Positions 8,899 through 16,398 of a stretch of DNA of 64,000 nt are shown here, one piece after another. Every line of letters starts with the position of its first letter. Position 1 is the stretch's first letter. The notes beneath the pieces are model-generated. The model did not search any database. It saw nothing but the letters and a program-made list of their open reading frames with translations, and was not told where the DNA came from. The stretch is taken from assembly GCF_000720485.1 (NCBI RefSeq), contig NZ_JOAX01000006.1, positions 189,792-253,791 on the forward strand, given 5' to 3'. The position numbers were made by a program, and so were the translations under genes. The DNA is from Streptomyces ochraceiscleroticus. GTDB lineage: Bacteria > Actinomycetota > Actinomycetes > Streptomycetales > Streptomycetaceae.

Positions 8899-8959
8899 GC
8901 GGCACGGGGACTGTATGTGGCGGGGGCCACCTTTAGTCCTTACCGGCTGCAGACGGCAG

Positions 8960-10678
8960 CTACTGGTGCGGCCGGGGCGTACCGCTGCGGCGGAGCAGCA
9001 GGAGCGCCATGTCGTCCTCGCCGTCGCCGCTGAGGGACAGCGCGCACAGCCGGTCGGCGAGCTGCTGGACGTCCTGCGGTCCGGCGCGGACCTCCCGGGC
9101 CAGTTGGGCCATCCCCTCGTCGAGGTCCGCGCCGGGCCGCTCGACCAGGCCGTCGGTGCACAGCACCAGCGTTTCGCCGGGCGCGACGCGCACCGTGGTG
9201 ACCGGGTAGTCCAGGTGGCCGAACTGGGCGGACAGGCCGAGCGGCAGCCCGCCGGCCACGCGCAGCCGGCGGCAGATGCCCTCGGCGTGCCGCAGCAGCG
9301 GGTCGACGTGCCCGGCGCGGACGATCTGCAGGGCGCCGGTGGTCAGGTCGATGTCGGCGTAGGTGCAGGTGGCGAAGCGCTCGGTGTCCAGTTCGTGCAG
9401 GAAGGCGGAGGCGCGGGCCATGACCGTGGCGGGCGCGTGACCTTCGGCGGCGTACGCGCGCAGCACGATGCGCAGTTGTCCCATGACGGTGGCGGCCTGG
9501 ATGTCGTGGCCCTGGACGTCGCCGATGACGACGGCGAGCCGCCCTCCCCCCGAGGGGGACCCTCCGGGCAGCGGGATCACGTCGTACCAGTCGCCGCCGA
9601 TGTCCCGGCCCAGCCGCGCCGCGCGGTAGCGCACCGCGACCTGGGCGCCCCGGACGGCGGGGATGCGGCGCGGCAGCATGGCCTGCTGGAGCGCTTCGGC
9701 GAGGTCGTGCTCCTGGTCGAAGAGCATGGCCCGGGCGAGGCTCTGCGCGATGCTGCTGCCGAGCGCCACGAGGATGCTGCGCTCCTGCACGCCGAAGTCG
9801 CTCTCCTCGCGGTAGAAGAGCCCGAGCACGCCGATCGGGCGGGCCTGCGCGATCAGCGGGAGGTAGGCAGCGGAGCCGATGTCCAGCGGCTGGATGTGCG
9901 GCCACAGGCGCGGGTAGCAGGCGGCGAACTCCGCGCGGGACCGGACGAAGCGCGGCGTGAGCGTGCGTACGACCTCGCTCATCGGGAAGTCGTCCGCCAC
10001 CCGGGTGAACCGGTGCTCCGGTACGAAGCTGCCGGACTGCCCCTCGGAGACGAGCCGGATGCGGCCGGCCTCCACCAGCCCGACGATGACGTTCTCCGCG
10101 CCGAGCCGGCTCAGCCCCTGGCTGTCGCCCAGGACGGCGATGACGTCACCGACGGTCCTGGCGTGCGCGAGCGCCGCGGTGGTGCGCTCCACGACGGAGC
10201 TGTGCCGGCGGCGGCGCCGGTCCCCCGCCTTCGCCGGGTCTGCGGTGCGGGAGAGCGCCAGCTCCTGACGGGCGTCGCGGACGATGCCGATGATGCGGTA
10301 CGGCCGCCCGGTGCCGTCCCGGTGGATGGCACCGTGGCTGTGGGTCCAGCGCAGGGTTCCGTCGCGGCAGCGGACGCGGAAGTACGCGCCGTACGTCGCG
10401 CTGCCCTCCTTGATGGCCTGGGCGACCAGGGAATCCAGGCGGGCCGCCTCGGCGGGCGGCACGCGGCAGGAGAGCGTCTCGGGGCGGCCGTCGTACTCGC
10501 CGGGGCGCAGGTCGAAGACCCGCAGCGCGGCGGCGTCCATGTACATGCGCCCGCGCTTCAGGTCCCAGTCGAAGCCCCCCATTCCGTTGAGCGCCAGGAT
10601 CAGGTCCGGCGGGGCGGGCCACTGCTCCGGTGCCGACACGGCAGGGGGCTGCGCGCCCCGTTCGGCCATGTTCGTCAC
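8960..10678 (-). CDS. PAS-GAF-PP2C(SpoIIE) serine phosphatase without kinase domain
   Basis: A 572-residue cytoplasmic protein closely similar in plan to the product of 2849-4996. The PAS-like region has MGGFDWDLKRG and RVRCRDGTLRWTHSHG, followed by a GAF-like region and a PP2C domain with GGDWYDV, GDVQGHD, TLVLCTDGLVE and EDDMALLLLRR. It ends directly after the phosphatase domain, so it lacks the GHKL anti-sigma domain of its paralogue. It probably dephosphorylates an anti-anti-sigma factor in response to a PAS/GAF signal. The start is ATG 10678, with ATG 10669 as alternative. A short glycine/serine-rich insertion (GGSPSGGGR) sits inside the phosphatase domain. Confidence 0.92.
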   Translation of the reverse strand: MTNMAERGAQPPAVSAPEQWPAPPDLILALNGMGGFDWDLKRGRMYMDAAALRVFDLRPGEYDGRPETLSCRVPPAEAARLDSLVAQAIKEGSATYGAYFRVRCRDGTLRWTHSHGAIHRDGTGRPYRIIGIVRDARQELALSRTADPAKAGDRRRRRHSSVVERTTAALAHARTVGDVIAVLGDSQGLSRLGAENVIVGLVEAGRIRLVSEGQSGSFVPEHRFTRVADDFPMSEVVRTLTPRFVRSRAEFAACYPRLWPHIQPLDIGSAAYLPLIAQARPIGVLGLFYREESDFGVQERSILVALGSSIAQSLARAMLFDQEHDLAEALQQAMLPRRIPAVRGAQVAVRYRAARLGRDIGGDWYDVIPLPGGSPSGGGRLAVVIGDVQGHDIQAATVMGQLRIVLRAYAAEGHAPATVMARASAFLHELDTERFATCTYADIDLTTGALQIVRAGHVDPLLRHAEGICRRLRVAGGLPLGLSAQFGHLDYPVTTVRVAPGETLVLCTDGLVERPGADLDEGMAQLAREVRAGPQDVQQLADRLCALSLSGDGEDDMALLLLRRSGTPRPHQ

Positions 10679-10875
10679 TTTGCCACATTTCTGCTCTTAC
10701 AGGGTTATCCGTGCCCCGGGCATGCGAGCCGGGCAATCGTCCTGACTTTCTCATCAGTCAGTCCTCATCACGTGGCGCCTTCCCGCTGAATATCGCCGTT
10801 TTGAGGGTGTTTGGAGGCCCTCTTCCCCGTGCAGGGCGTTGCGCTGATCTCATCACGCTGCTACGGTCCCGAGCC

Positions 10876-11742
10876 ATGCACGAAGACCCCGGCACCCGGC
10901 TCGCCGACGAGAACGGCGACCTCACGGACCGCGTCAAGCAGGTGATCGACGGCATCGGCTGCAGCCGCCGTGAGTTCGCCCGGCGGATCGTGATGGACCC
11001 GTCCAAGCTGTCCCGGTCCCTCAGCGGGACCCGGCGCTTCACCGTCGCCGAGATCGTCCGCATCGCCGAGATCGGCGGCGTGGACGCGGGCCGGCTGCTG
11101 GGCTCCCGGCCCGGGACGCCCGCGCCGCCGGGCGAGGACGCCGGGCCCGCCACGCTCCCCGAGGGCGGCCGGCCGCTGCAGATCGTCCGCGAGACGGTCC
11201 GGCTGATCGCCGAGCACGGCTTCCACTCCGTACGCGTCGCCGACATCGCCGCCGCCTGCGGGACGAGCACGGCCGCGATCCACTACCACTTCCCCGGCCG
11301 GGACGACCTCCTGGAGGCCGCCGTCCGCTGGTGCATGGACGAGGACACCGAGCGCCGCGCCCAGGGCCTGGCCGGCGCGATCGACGCCCGCGAGGAGCTG
11401 CTGCACCTCATCGCACTGCAGACGCCGCGCACGGAGCAGCAGCGCCGGCAGTGGCTGGTCTGGCTGGACATGTGGGCGCAGGCGGCGCGCTCCACCGAGG
11501 TCGGACGGCTGCACGACCACTACTACCGGCAGTGGCGGACCACCGTCGCCGACGTCGTGCGGCGCGGCGTCGAGCAGGGCGTCTTCCGCCCCGTCGACGT
11601 GGAGTTCACCGCGCTCCGGCTGACCGCGCTGATCGACGGCCTGGCCACGCAGGTACTGGCCACGGCCCCCGGCAGTACGACCCCCGACTCCATGCACGCC
11701 GCGCTGATCGCCTTCGTGGAAAGCGAACTGACCGCTCCGTAA
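10876..11742 (+). CDS. Chimeric XRE-type HTH / TetR-family regulator
   Basis: A 288-residue protein with two DNA-binding modules. An XRE-like helix-turn-helix occupies about 15-75 (SRREFARRIVMDPSKLSRSL, TVAEIVRIAEIGGVDAGRLL). After a proline/glycine linker, a complete TetR N-terminal HTH follows at about 105-150 (AEHGFHSVRVADIAAACG, STAAIHYHFPGRDDLLEAA), then a helical TetR ligand domain. It precedes the carnitine-degradation operon on the same strand, but a 16-bp stem terminator separates it from the first enzyme gene. It therefore looks like the local repressor or sensor with its own transcript. ATG 10876 has no strong Shine-Dalgarno. Confidence 0.85.
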   Translation: MHEDPGTRLADENGDLTDRVKQVIDGIGCSRREFARRIVMDPSKLSRSLSGTRRFTVAEIVRIAEIGGVDAGRLLGSRPGTPAPPGEDAGPATLPEGGRPLQIVRETVRLIAEHGFHSVRVADIAAACGTSTAAIHYHFPGRDDLLEAAVRWCMDEDTERRAQGLAGAIDAREELLHLIALQTPRTEQQRRQWLVWLDMWAQAARSTEVGRLHDHYYRQWRTTVADVVRRGVEQGVFRPVDVEFTALRLTALIDGLATQVLATAPGSTTPDSMHAALIAFVESELTAP

Positions 11743-11776
11743 GGCGCTCCACCGGACGAGACCGTCCGCCCCGATC

Positions 11777-11813
11777 GTGTGCGGGCAGGCGTGGCCGACG
11801 CCTGCCCGCACAC
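11777..11813 (+). terminator. Strong hairpin terminator after the XRE-TetR regulator
   Basis: GTGTGCGGGCAGGCGT and its exact complement form a 16-bp perfect stem around a 5-base loop. It lies 34 bases beyond the regulator stop and 69 bases before the first carnitine gene, so the enzyme operon needs its own promoter in the remaining leader or a read-through mechanism. Confidence 0.8.
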
Positions 11814-11882
11814 CCCCTCTTCGCACCCTTCGCCGTCACCTGACGGCACGTCACCCCACCACCCGCAGAAGGGACTCCCGTC

Positions 11883-12770
11883 ATGAACGACGAGGTCATC
11901 ATCACCTGTGCGCTGACCGGCGCGGGCGACACCGTACGCCGCTCCCCGCACGTCCCCGTGACGCCCGAGCAGATCGCCAAGTCCGCCGTGGAGGCGGCGA
12001 ACGCGGGCGCCGCCGTGGTGCACATCCACGTCCGCGACCCCGAGACCGGCGACCCCTCGCGCGACCCGAAGCTGTACGCGGAGGTCGTGGAGCGCATCAA
12101 GGAGACCGGCACCGACGTCGTCATCAACCTCACCGCCGGCATGGGCGGCGACCTGGTGCTCGACGCCGACCAGCCGCTGGAGAAGGGCGCGCAGCCGGGC
12201 ACCGACCTGGTCGGCGGGCTGGACCGGCTGCCGCACGTGGAGGACCTGCTCCCCGACATCTGCACGCTGGACTGCGGCTCGCTGAACTTCGGCGACAACC
12301 TCTACATCTCCACCCCGGAGATGCTCCGCAAGGGCGCCAAGCGCATCCAGGAGCTGGGCGTACGGCCCGAGTTGGAGATCTTCGACACCGGCCAGCTCTG
12401 GTTCGCCAAGCAGCTTCTGGCCGAGGGCCTGCTGGACGACCCGACCATCTTCCAGCTCTGCATGGACATCCCGTGGGGCGCGCCGGCCGACCCGGGCGTG
12501 CTGCAGGCGATGGTCAACATGCTGCCGGAGAACGCGCAGTGGGCCAGCTTCGCGCTCGGCCGCATGCAGATGCCGTGGGTCGCCCAGTCCATCCTGCTCG
12601 GCGGCAACGTACGCGTCGGCCTGGAGGACAACCTGTACCTCTCCAAGGGCGTGAAGGCCACGAACGGGCAGCTCGTCGAGCGCGCCGTGACCATCACCGA
12701 GTCCCTCGGCGCCAAGGTGGCCACCCCCGACCAGGCCCGAGCCCGCCTGGGCCTCAAGCCGCGCGCCTGA
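11883..12770 (+). CDS. cdhC: Beta-keto acid cleavage enzyme, probable dehydrocarnitine cleavage enzyme
   Basis: A 295-residue DUF849/BKACE TIM-barrel enzyme. BKACEs use Zn2+ to condense a beta-keto acid with acetyl-CoA, giving acetoacetate and a new acyl-CoA. The Zn-binding HIH appears in [17 protein letters not shown] near residues 45-50, and LTAGMGG and [11 protein letters not shown] are family blocks. With carnitine dehydrogenase and a hotdog thioesterase directly downstream, the expected substrate is 3-dehydrocarnitine, which would give betainyl-CoA plus acetoacetate. ATG 11883 follows an AGAAGGGA ribosome site. Substrate assignment is by context; the gene order matches the set of functions of the Pseudomonas cdhABC genes. 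Confidence 0.87.
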   Translation: MNDEVIITCALTGAGDTVRRSPHVPVTPEQIAKSAVEAANAGAAVVHIHVRDPETGDPSRDPKLYAEVVERIKETGTDVVINLTAGMGGDLVLDADQPLEKGAQPGTDLVGGLDRLPHVEDLLPDICTLDCGSLNFGDNLYISTPEMLRKGAKRIQELGVRPELEIFDTGQLWFAKQLLAEGLLDDPTIFQLCMDIPWGAPADPGVLQAMVNMLPENAQWASFALGRMQMPWVAQSILLGGNVRVGLEDNLYLSKGVKATNGQLVERAVTITESLGAKVATPDQARARLGLKPRA

Positions 12771-12803
12771 CTCCTCTCCGCCCCGACCACAGGAGCCGTC
12801 CCC

Positions 12804-13772
12804 ATGAGCACCACCCCCTCCCCCGTAGCCCCCGAAGACGTGCGCCGCGTAGCCTGCATCGGCGCCGGCGTCATCGGCGGCGGCTGGGTCGCCCACTTCC
12901 TCGCCCGCGGTTACGACGTGACCGCCTGGGACCCGGCCGACGACGCCGAGGAGAAGCTGCGCCGCCTCGTCGACGCCGCCTGGCCGGCGCTCGAGCAGAT
13001 AGGTCTCGCCGACGGCGCCTCCAAGGACCGCCTCACCGTCGCGCCCACCCTCGCCGAGGCCGTCGCCGACGCCGACTTCGTGCAGGAGAGCGCCCCGGAA
13101 AAGCTGGACCTGAAGCGCTCGCTGCTGGCCGAGCTGACCGCCGCGACCCGCCCGGGCGTGGTCGTGGCCTCCTCGACCTCCGGCTACCCGATGACCGACA
13201 TGCACAGCGAGGCCGCCGACAACGGCCGCCTGGTCGTCGGCCACCCGTTCAACCCGCCGTACCTGATCCCGCTCGTCGAGGTCGTCGGCGGCGACAAGAC
13301 CGACCGTGCGGCCGTCGAGTGGGCCTCCCGCTTCTACGACATCGCGGGCAAGTCCGTGATCACCATGGACCGCGAGCTGCCCGGCTTCATCGCCAACCGC
13401 CTGCAGGAGGCCCTGTGGCGCGAGGCGCTGCACATGGTCGCCAACGGCGAGGCGACCGTGAAGGACATCGACGACTCCATCACCGAGGGCCCGGGCCTGC
13501 GCTGGGCGTTCATGGGCCCGATGCTCACCTTCGCGCTGGCCGGCGGCGAGGGCGGCATGGCGCACATGCTGGACCACTTCGGCCCGTCCCTGAAGTCCCC
13601 GTGGACCCGGCTGGAGGCCCCGGAGCTGGACCGCGCGCTGCGGGACGCGGTGGTCGAGGGCTGCGACGAGGCCGCGGACGGCCGTACGTACGCGGACCTG
13701 GTGGCCGAGCGCGACCAGGGCGTCATCGACGTACTGCGGGCGACCGGCCGCCTCGGCAAGGACGCCACGTGA
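12804..13772 (+). CDS. cdhA: L-carnitine dehydrogenase (3-hydroxyacyl-CoA dehydrogenase family)
   Basis: A 322-residue NAD-dependent dehydrogenase expected to oxidise L-carnitine to 3-dehydrocarnitine. The N-terminal Rossmann motif is IGAGVIGGGWVAHFLARGYDV with an Asp (WDP) at the end of beta-2, indicating NAD preference. FVQESAPEKLDLK and VVGHPFNPPYLIPLVEVV are strongly conserved in carnitine dehydrogenases and related 3-hydroxyacyl-CoA dehydrogenases. The protein is single-copy in domain plan and shorter than fatty-acid HADs. Its stop overlaps the next start by four bases (GTGA), so the two genes are translationally coupled. The start is ATG 12804 with an AGGAG upstream. Confidence 0.88.
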   Translation: MSTTPSPVAPEDVRRVACIGAGVIGGGWVAHFLARGYDVTAWDPADDAEEKLRRLVDAAWPALEQIGLADGASKDRLTVAPTLAEAVADADFVQESAPEKLDLKRSLLAELTAATRPGVVVASSTSGYPMTDMHSEAADNGRLVVGHPFNPPYLIPLVEVVGGDKTDRAAVEWASRFYDIAGKSVITMDRELPGFIANRLQEALWREALHMVANGEATVKDIDDSITEGPGLRWAFMGPMLTFALAGGEGGMAHMLDHFGPSLKSPWTRLEAPELDRALRDAVVEGCDEAADGRTYADLVAERDQGVIDVLRATGRLGKDAT

Positions 13773-14230
13773 CGGCGGCCGCGCTCCCGCTCTTCCGGCA
13801 GTCCGTCAAGGACGAGTGGATCGACTACAACGGCCACCTGAGCGAGGCGTACTACGTGCTCGTCTTCGGGTTCGCCACGGACGCGCTGATGGCGGAGACC
13901 GGGCTGGGCCCGGAGTACCGCGAGGCGAGCGGCTGCTCGCTGTACACGGTCGAGGCCCATGTCCGGTACCTGAACGAGATCGACCGGGACTCCGAACTCG
14001 TCGTCCGTACGACGGTGCTGGGCGCGGACACCAAGAAGGTCCGCTTCCTGCACGAGATGTTCGTGGGTGACACGGAAGGCGACCCGGTCGCCACGGAGGA
14101 GCTGTTCGCGCTCCACGTCGACCAGGCCACGGGCCGCTCTGCGCCGCTGCCGGAGGCGGTGCGCGACCGGCTCACCGCGCTGACCGACCCGGCACCCGAA
14201 TGGGCGGGCCGGGGCATCCGGGAGGTCTGA
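13769..14230 (+). CDS. cdhB: Hotdog-fold thioesterase, probable betainyl-CoA thioesterase
   Basis: A 153-residue 4HBT-type thioesterase. The family region WIDYNGHLSEAYYVLVFGFA with its N-G-H-x-S pattern lies near residues 15-35, followed by VEAHVRYLNEI and a central beta-sheet core. In the carnitine pathway this enzyme would hydrolyse betainyl-CoA to glycine betaine and CoA. The start is GTG 13769, overlapping the TGA of the dehydrogenase. It is the last gene of the operon; a 17-bp perfect hairpin terminator follows within three bases of the stop. No betaine demethylation genes are in the window, so the product would serve as osmoprotectant or be degraded elsewhere. Confidence 0.83.
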   Translation: MTAAALPLFRQSVKDEWIDYNGHLSEAYYVLVFGFATDALMAETGLGPEYREASGCSLYTVEAHVRYLNEIDRDSELVVRTTVLGADTKKVRFLHEMFVGDTEGDPVATEELFALHVDQATGRSAPLPEAVRDRLTALTDPAPEWAGRGIREV

Positions 14231-14232
14231 GA

Positions 14233-14267
14233 CGGTGCGGGCCCGGAGGTCCTCCGGGCCCGCACCG
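14233..14267 (+). terminator. Very strong hairpin terminator of the carnitine operon
   Basis: CGGTGCGGGCCCGGAGG and its exact reverse complement are separated by a single T, giving a 17-bp inverted repeat (with a few inner pairs opened to form a loop). It begins 3 bases after the thioesterase stop codon. Confidence 0.88.
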
Positions 14268-14318
14268 CCCGCGGGTGAGACCCTGGGAGGGACCGTTCCT
14301 CGACCGGGAGGACCATCC

Positions 14319-14651
14319 ATGACCACAGGCCACCGCATCACCGTCGAGCGGAGCACCGACCACGTCCGCGTGGCGCACGGCGGGCAGGTGCTCGCCGACA
14401 GCACCCGTCCGCTGGTGCTCCGCGAGACCGGGTATCCGGCCCGGTACTACCTGCCGCCGGAGGACGTCCGTACCGACCTGCTCCGCCCCTCCGGCACGCA
14501 GACCCACTGCCCCTTCAAGGGGACGGCTTCGTACTGGTCGCTGCCGGACGGGCCCGAGGACGCCGTGTGGGCGTACCCGGAGCCCAAGGAGGACGTGGCG
14601 GAGATCAAGGACCACTTCTGCTTCTACGAGACCGAGGTCGTCGACGGCTGA
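14319..14651 (+). CDS. DUF427 domain protein
   Basis: A 110-residue protein with the DUF427 pattern: VRVAHGGQVLADSTRPLVLRE near the start, YYLPPEDVRTDLL, then HCPFKGTASYWSL and a C-terminal DHFCFY. The family folds as a small beta-sandwich and its function is unknown. ATG 14319 follows GGGAGGA at 14306-14312. Its TGA overlaps the ATG of the DUF309 gene (ATGA), so the pair is translationally coupled and probably works together. Cytoplasmic; no signal or membrane segments. Confidence 0.86.
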   Translation: MTTGHRITVERSTDHVRVAHGGQVLADSTRPLVLRETGYPARYYLPPEDVRTDLLRPSGTQTHCPFKGTASYWSLPDGPEDAVWAYPEPKEDVAEIKDHFCFYETEVVDG

Positions 14652-15295
14652 TGAGCGCTGCGGAACACCACGAGGGCGGCGACGCGGCCTGCTGGCTGGA
14701 CCGGGTCTGTGACGAGTGCGGCCGGATCCGGGAGGACCCGGCCGCGGCCTGTCCGCACTGCGCGGCGGACAGCGAGCCTCCGGCCCGCGCCGCAGCGCCC
14801 CGGCGCGTGTCGGAGACACCCCTGCGCCGGGACCGGGACGCCGAGGGCCGGGCGCGCAACGCCCGGCCGCGGGACGGTCTCGGCCGCCCGCTGCCGTACG
14901 GCGCCGAGGGCGTCGAGCGGCAGCCCGAGGGCGTGGTCCGCACGCCGCAGGAGTCGCTGACGGAGGCGCAGCGACTGCTGGACGAGGGGAAGCCGTTCCA
15001 CGCGCACGAGGTGCTGGAGGACGCCTGGAAATCCGGGCCGCCGCAGGAGCGTGAGCTGTGGCGCGGCCTCGCCCAGCTCGCCGTCGGCCTCACGCACGCC
15101 GCGCGCGGCAACGTCACCGGCGCCACCTCGCTGCTGAACCGCGGCGCCGCCGCCATCGAGCCGTACGCGCACGCGGCGCCGTACGGCATCGACGTCACCG
15201 GGCTCAGCCGCTGGGCCGGGGACCTGGCCGACGCGCTGCGCGGCCCGGTCCCCGCGGCCGCGCACGCGCCCCGGTTGCGGGTCAGTTCGCGTTGA
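14651..15295 (+). CDS. Zinc-ribbon / DUF309 fusion protein
   Basis: A 214-residue protein. Residues about 14-45 contain two CxxC pairs (CDEC, CPHC), a small zinc-ribbon. Residues about 60-195 form a DUF309 domain, shown by GLGRPLPYGAEGVERQPEG, FHAHEVLEDAWKSGP and ELWRGLAQLAVGLTHAARGN. DUF309 is a helical domain with a conserved HxxxExxW motif and no established activity. In my recollection of related genomes the DUF309 part often stands alone, so the zinc-ribbon may be a fusion of two neighbouring small genes; this is inference. The start overlaps the DUF427 stop. The 3' end overlaps the convergent carboxypeptidase gene by 14 bases. Confidence 0.8.
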   Translation: MSAAEHHEGGDAACWLDRVCDECGRIREDPAAACPHCAADSEPPARAAAPRRVSETPLRRDRDAEGRARNARPRDGLGRPLPYGAEGVERQPEGVVRTPQESLTEAQRLLDEGKPFHAHEVLEDAWKSGPPQERELWRGLAQLAVGLTHAARGNVTGATSLLNRGAAAIEPYAHAAPYGIDVTGLSRWAGDLADALRGPVPAAAHAPRLRVSSR

Positions 15296-16226
15296 AGCCC
15301 CAGTTCAGGAGCGTGGCGGCCTCCTTGTAGACCGCGTTCTTCTTCTTGCTGGGGGCGAGCACGGTGGCCACGAGGGTGCGGCCGTCCCGCTTCGCGGCGG
15401 CGATCAGGGTGTTGCCGGCCTTGCTCGTGAAGCCGTTCTTCACGCCGATGACGCCGGGATAGCGCGGCACGCCCTTCGTGCCGGACAGCATCCGGTTGGT
15501 GTTCACGATGTCGTACGGGCCCCGGGAGCCGCCGGGGAAGGCGGCCCGTACGGTGGCGCAGTAGCGGGCGAAGTCGGCGTTCTCCAGGCCCTTGCGGCCG
15601 AAGAGGGCGAGGTCGCTCGCCGAGGAGACCTGGCCGGGGGCGTCGTACCCGTCCGGTGTCTTCACCACCGTGTCCTGCGCGCCCAGTGAACGGGCCTTGG
15701 CCTGCATTTCCTGTGCGGTGGCCTGCCAGCCGCCGTTCATGTTGGCGAGGACGTGCACGGCGTCGTTGCCCGAGCGCAGGAAGACGCCGCGCCACAGGTC
15801 GGCGACCTTGTACTGCTGTCCCTTCTTGATGCCGACGAGGCTGCTGCCCTCGCCCACGCCCTTGAGGTCCTCCGCGGTGACCGTGCGGACCATGTCGGCG
15901 GGGAACTTGGGCAGGACGGTGAGCGCGAAGAGGGTCTTCAGGGTGCTCGCCGGGGCCAGTTGGCGGTGCGGCTCCTTCGCGGCCAGCACGCGACCGGTCT
16001 CGGCGTCGGTGACGGTCCAGGCCCGGGCGGTGAGGCCGCCGGGCGGCGCTGCGGCGTGCCGGGCTCCGGGCCCGGCCGCCGTATGGGTCGTGGAGCGTTC
16101 CGGTGCGGCCCTGCCCTGGGGCGTCGACGTGGCATGCGCCGGGGCGAGCAGAGCGGCGAGGGCGCCCGCCACGGCTATGGCCGTCAGGGCGCCAATTGTC
16201 CTGGTCGAAGCAGCGTCGGTTCCCAT
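15282..16226 (-). CDS. Secreted D-alanyl-D-alanine carboxypeptidase (S11, PBP5-like)
   Basis: A 314-residue exported penicillin-binding protein that trims the terminal D-Ala of peptidoglycan pentapeptides outside the membrane. The three active-site blocks are present: SxxK as ASTLK near residue 93, SxN as RSGND near 152, and the KTG box as VKNG near 268. The KTG box has Asn in place of Thr, but spacing and context are normal. An N-terminal hydrophobic segment (about 10-30) followed by AHA is a signal peptide. No C-terminal membrane anchor is visible. The last 14 bases overlap the convergent DUF309 gene. No clear Shine-Dalgarno precedes ATG 16226. Confidence 0.9.
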   Translation of the reverse strand: MGTDAASTRTIGALTAIAVAGALAALLAPAHATSTPQGRAAPERSTTHTAAGPGARHAAAPPGGLTARAWTVTDAETGRVLAAKEPHRQLAPASTLKTLFALTVLPKFPADMVRTVTAEDLKGVGEGSSLVGIKKGQQYKVADLWRGVFLRSGNDAVHVLANMNGGWQATAQEMQAKARSLGAQDTVVKTPDGYDAPGQVSSASDLALFGRKGLENADFARYCATVRAAFPGGSRGPYDIVNTNRMLSGTKGVPRYPGVIGVKNGFTSKAGNTLIAAAKRDGRTLVATVLAPSKKKNAVYKEAATLLNWGFNAN

Positions 16227-16301
16227 GCAACCACGCTAGGGACACGGAGCGGCACGCGCAGTACATGCTGCGCCAGACGGCTCACGGGTCACACGCGAAG
16301 A

Positions 16302-16337
16302 CCCGCCCGGTGCGACGGGGGATGCACACCGGGCGGG
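16302..16337 (-). terminator. Hairpin terminator after the P450 gene
   Basis: CCCGCCCGGTG and CACCGGGCGGG form an 11-bp perfect stem around a 14-base loop between the P450 stop and the carboxypeptidase start, both on the minus strand. No T-run, as usual in Streptomyces. Confidence 0.65.
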
Positions 16338-16398
16338 CTCAGAACCTTTCTACCGCATGCCGGAACGGTTATGCAGGAAAAGCCTGTTCGAGTCGGCG

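Noticed and set aside
10630..10875. N-terminal extension of the XRE-TetR regulator
   Set aside because: It has no HTH similarity and overlaps the divergent promoter and 5' end of the PP2C gene.
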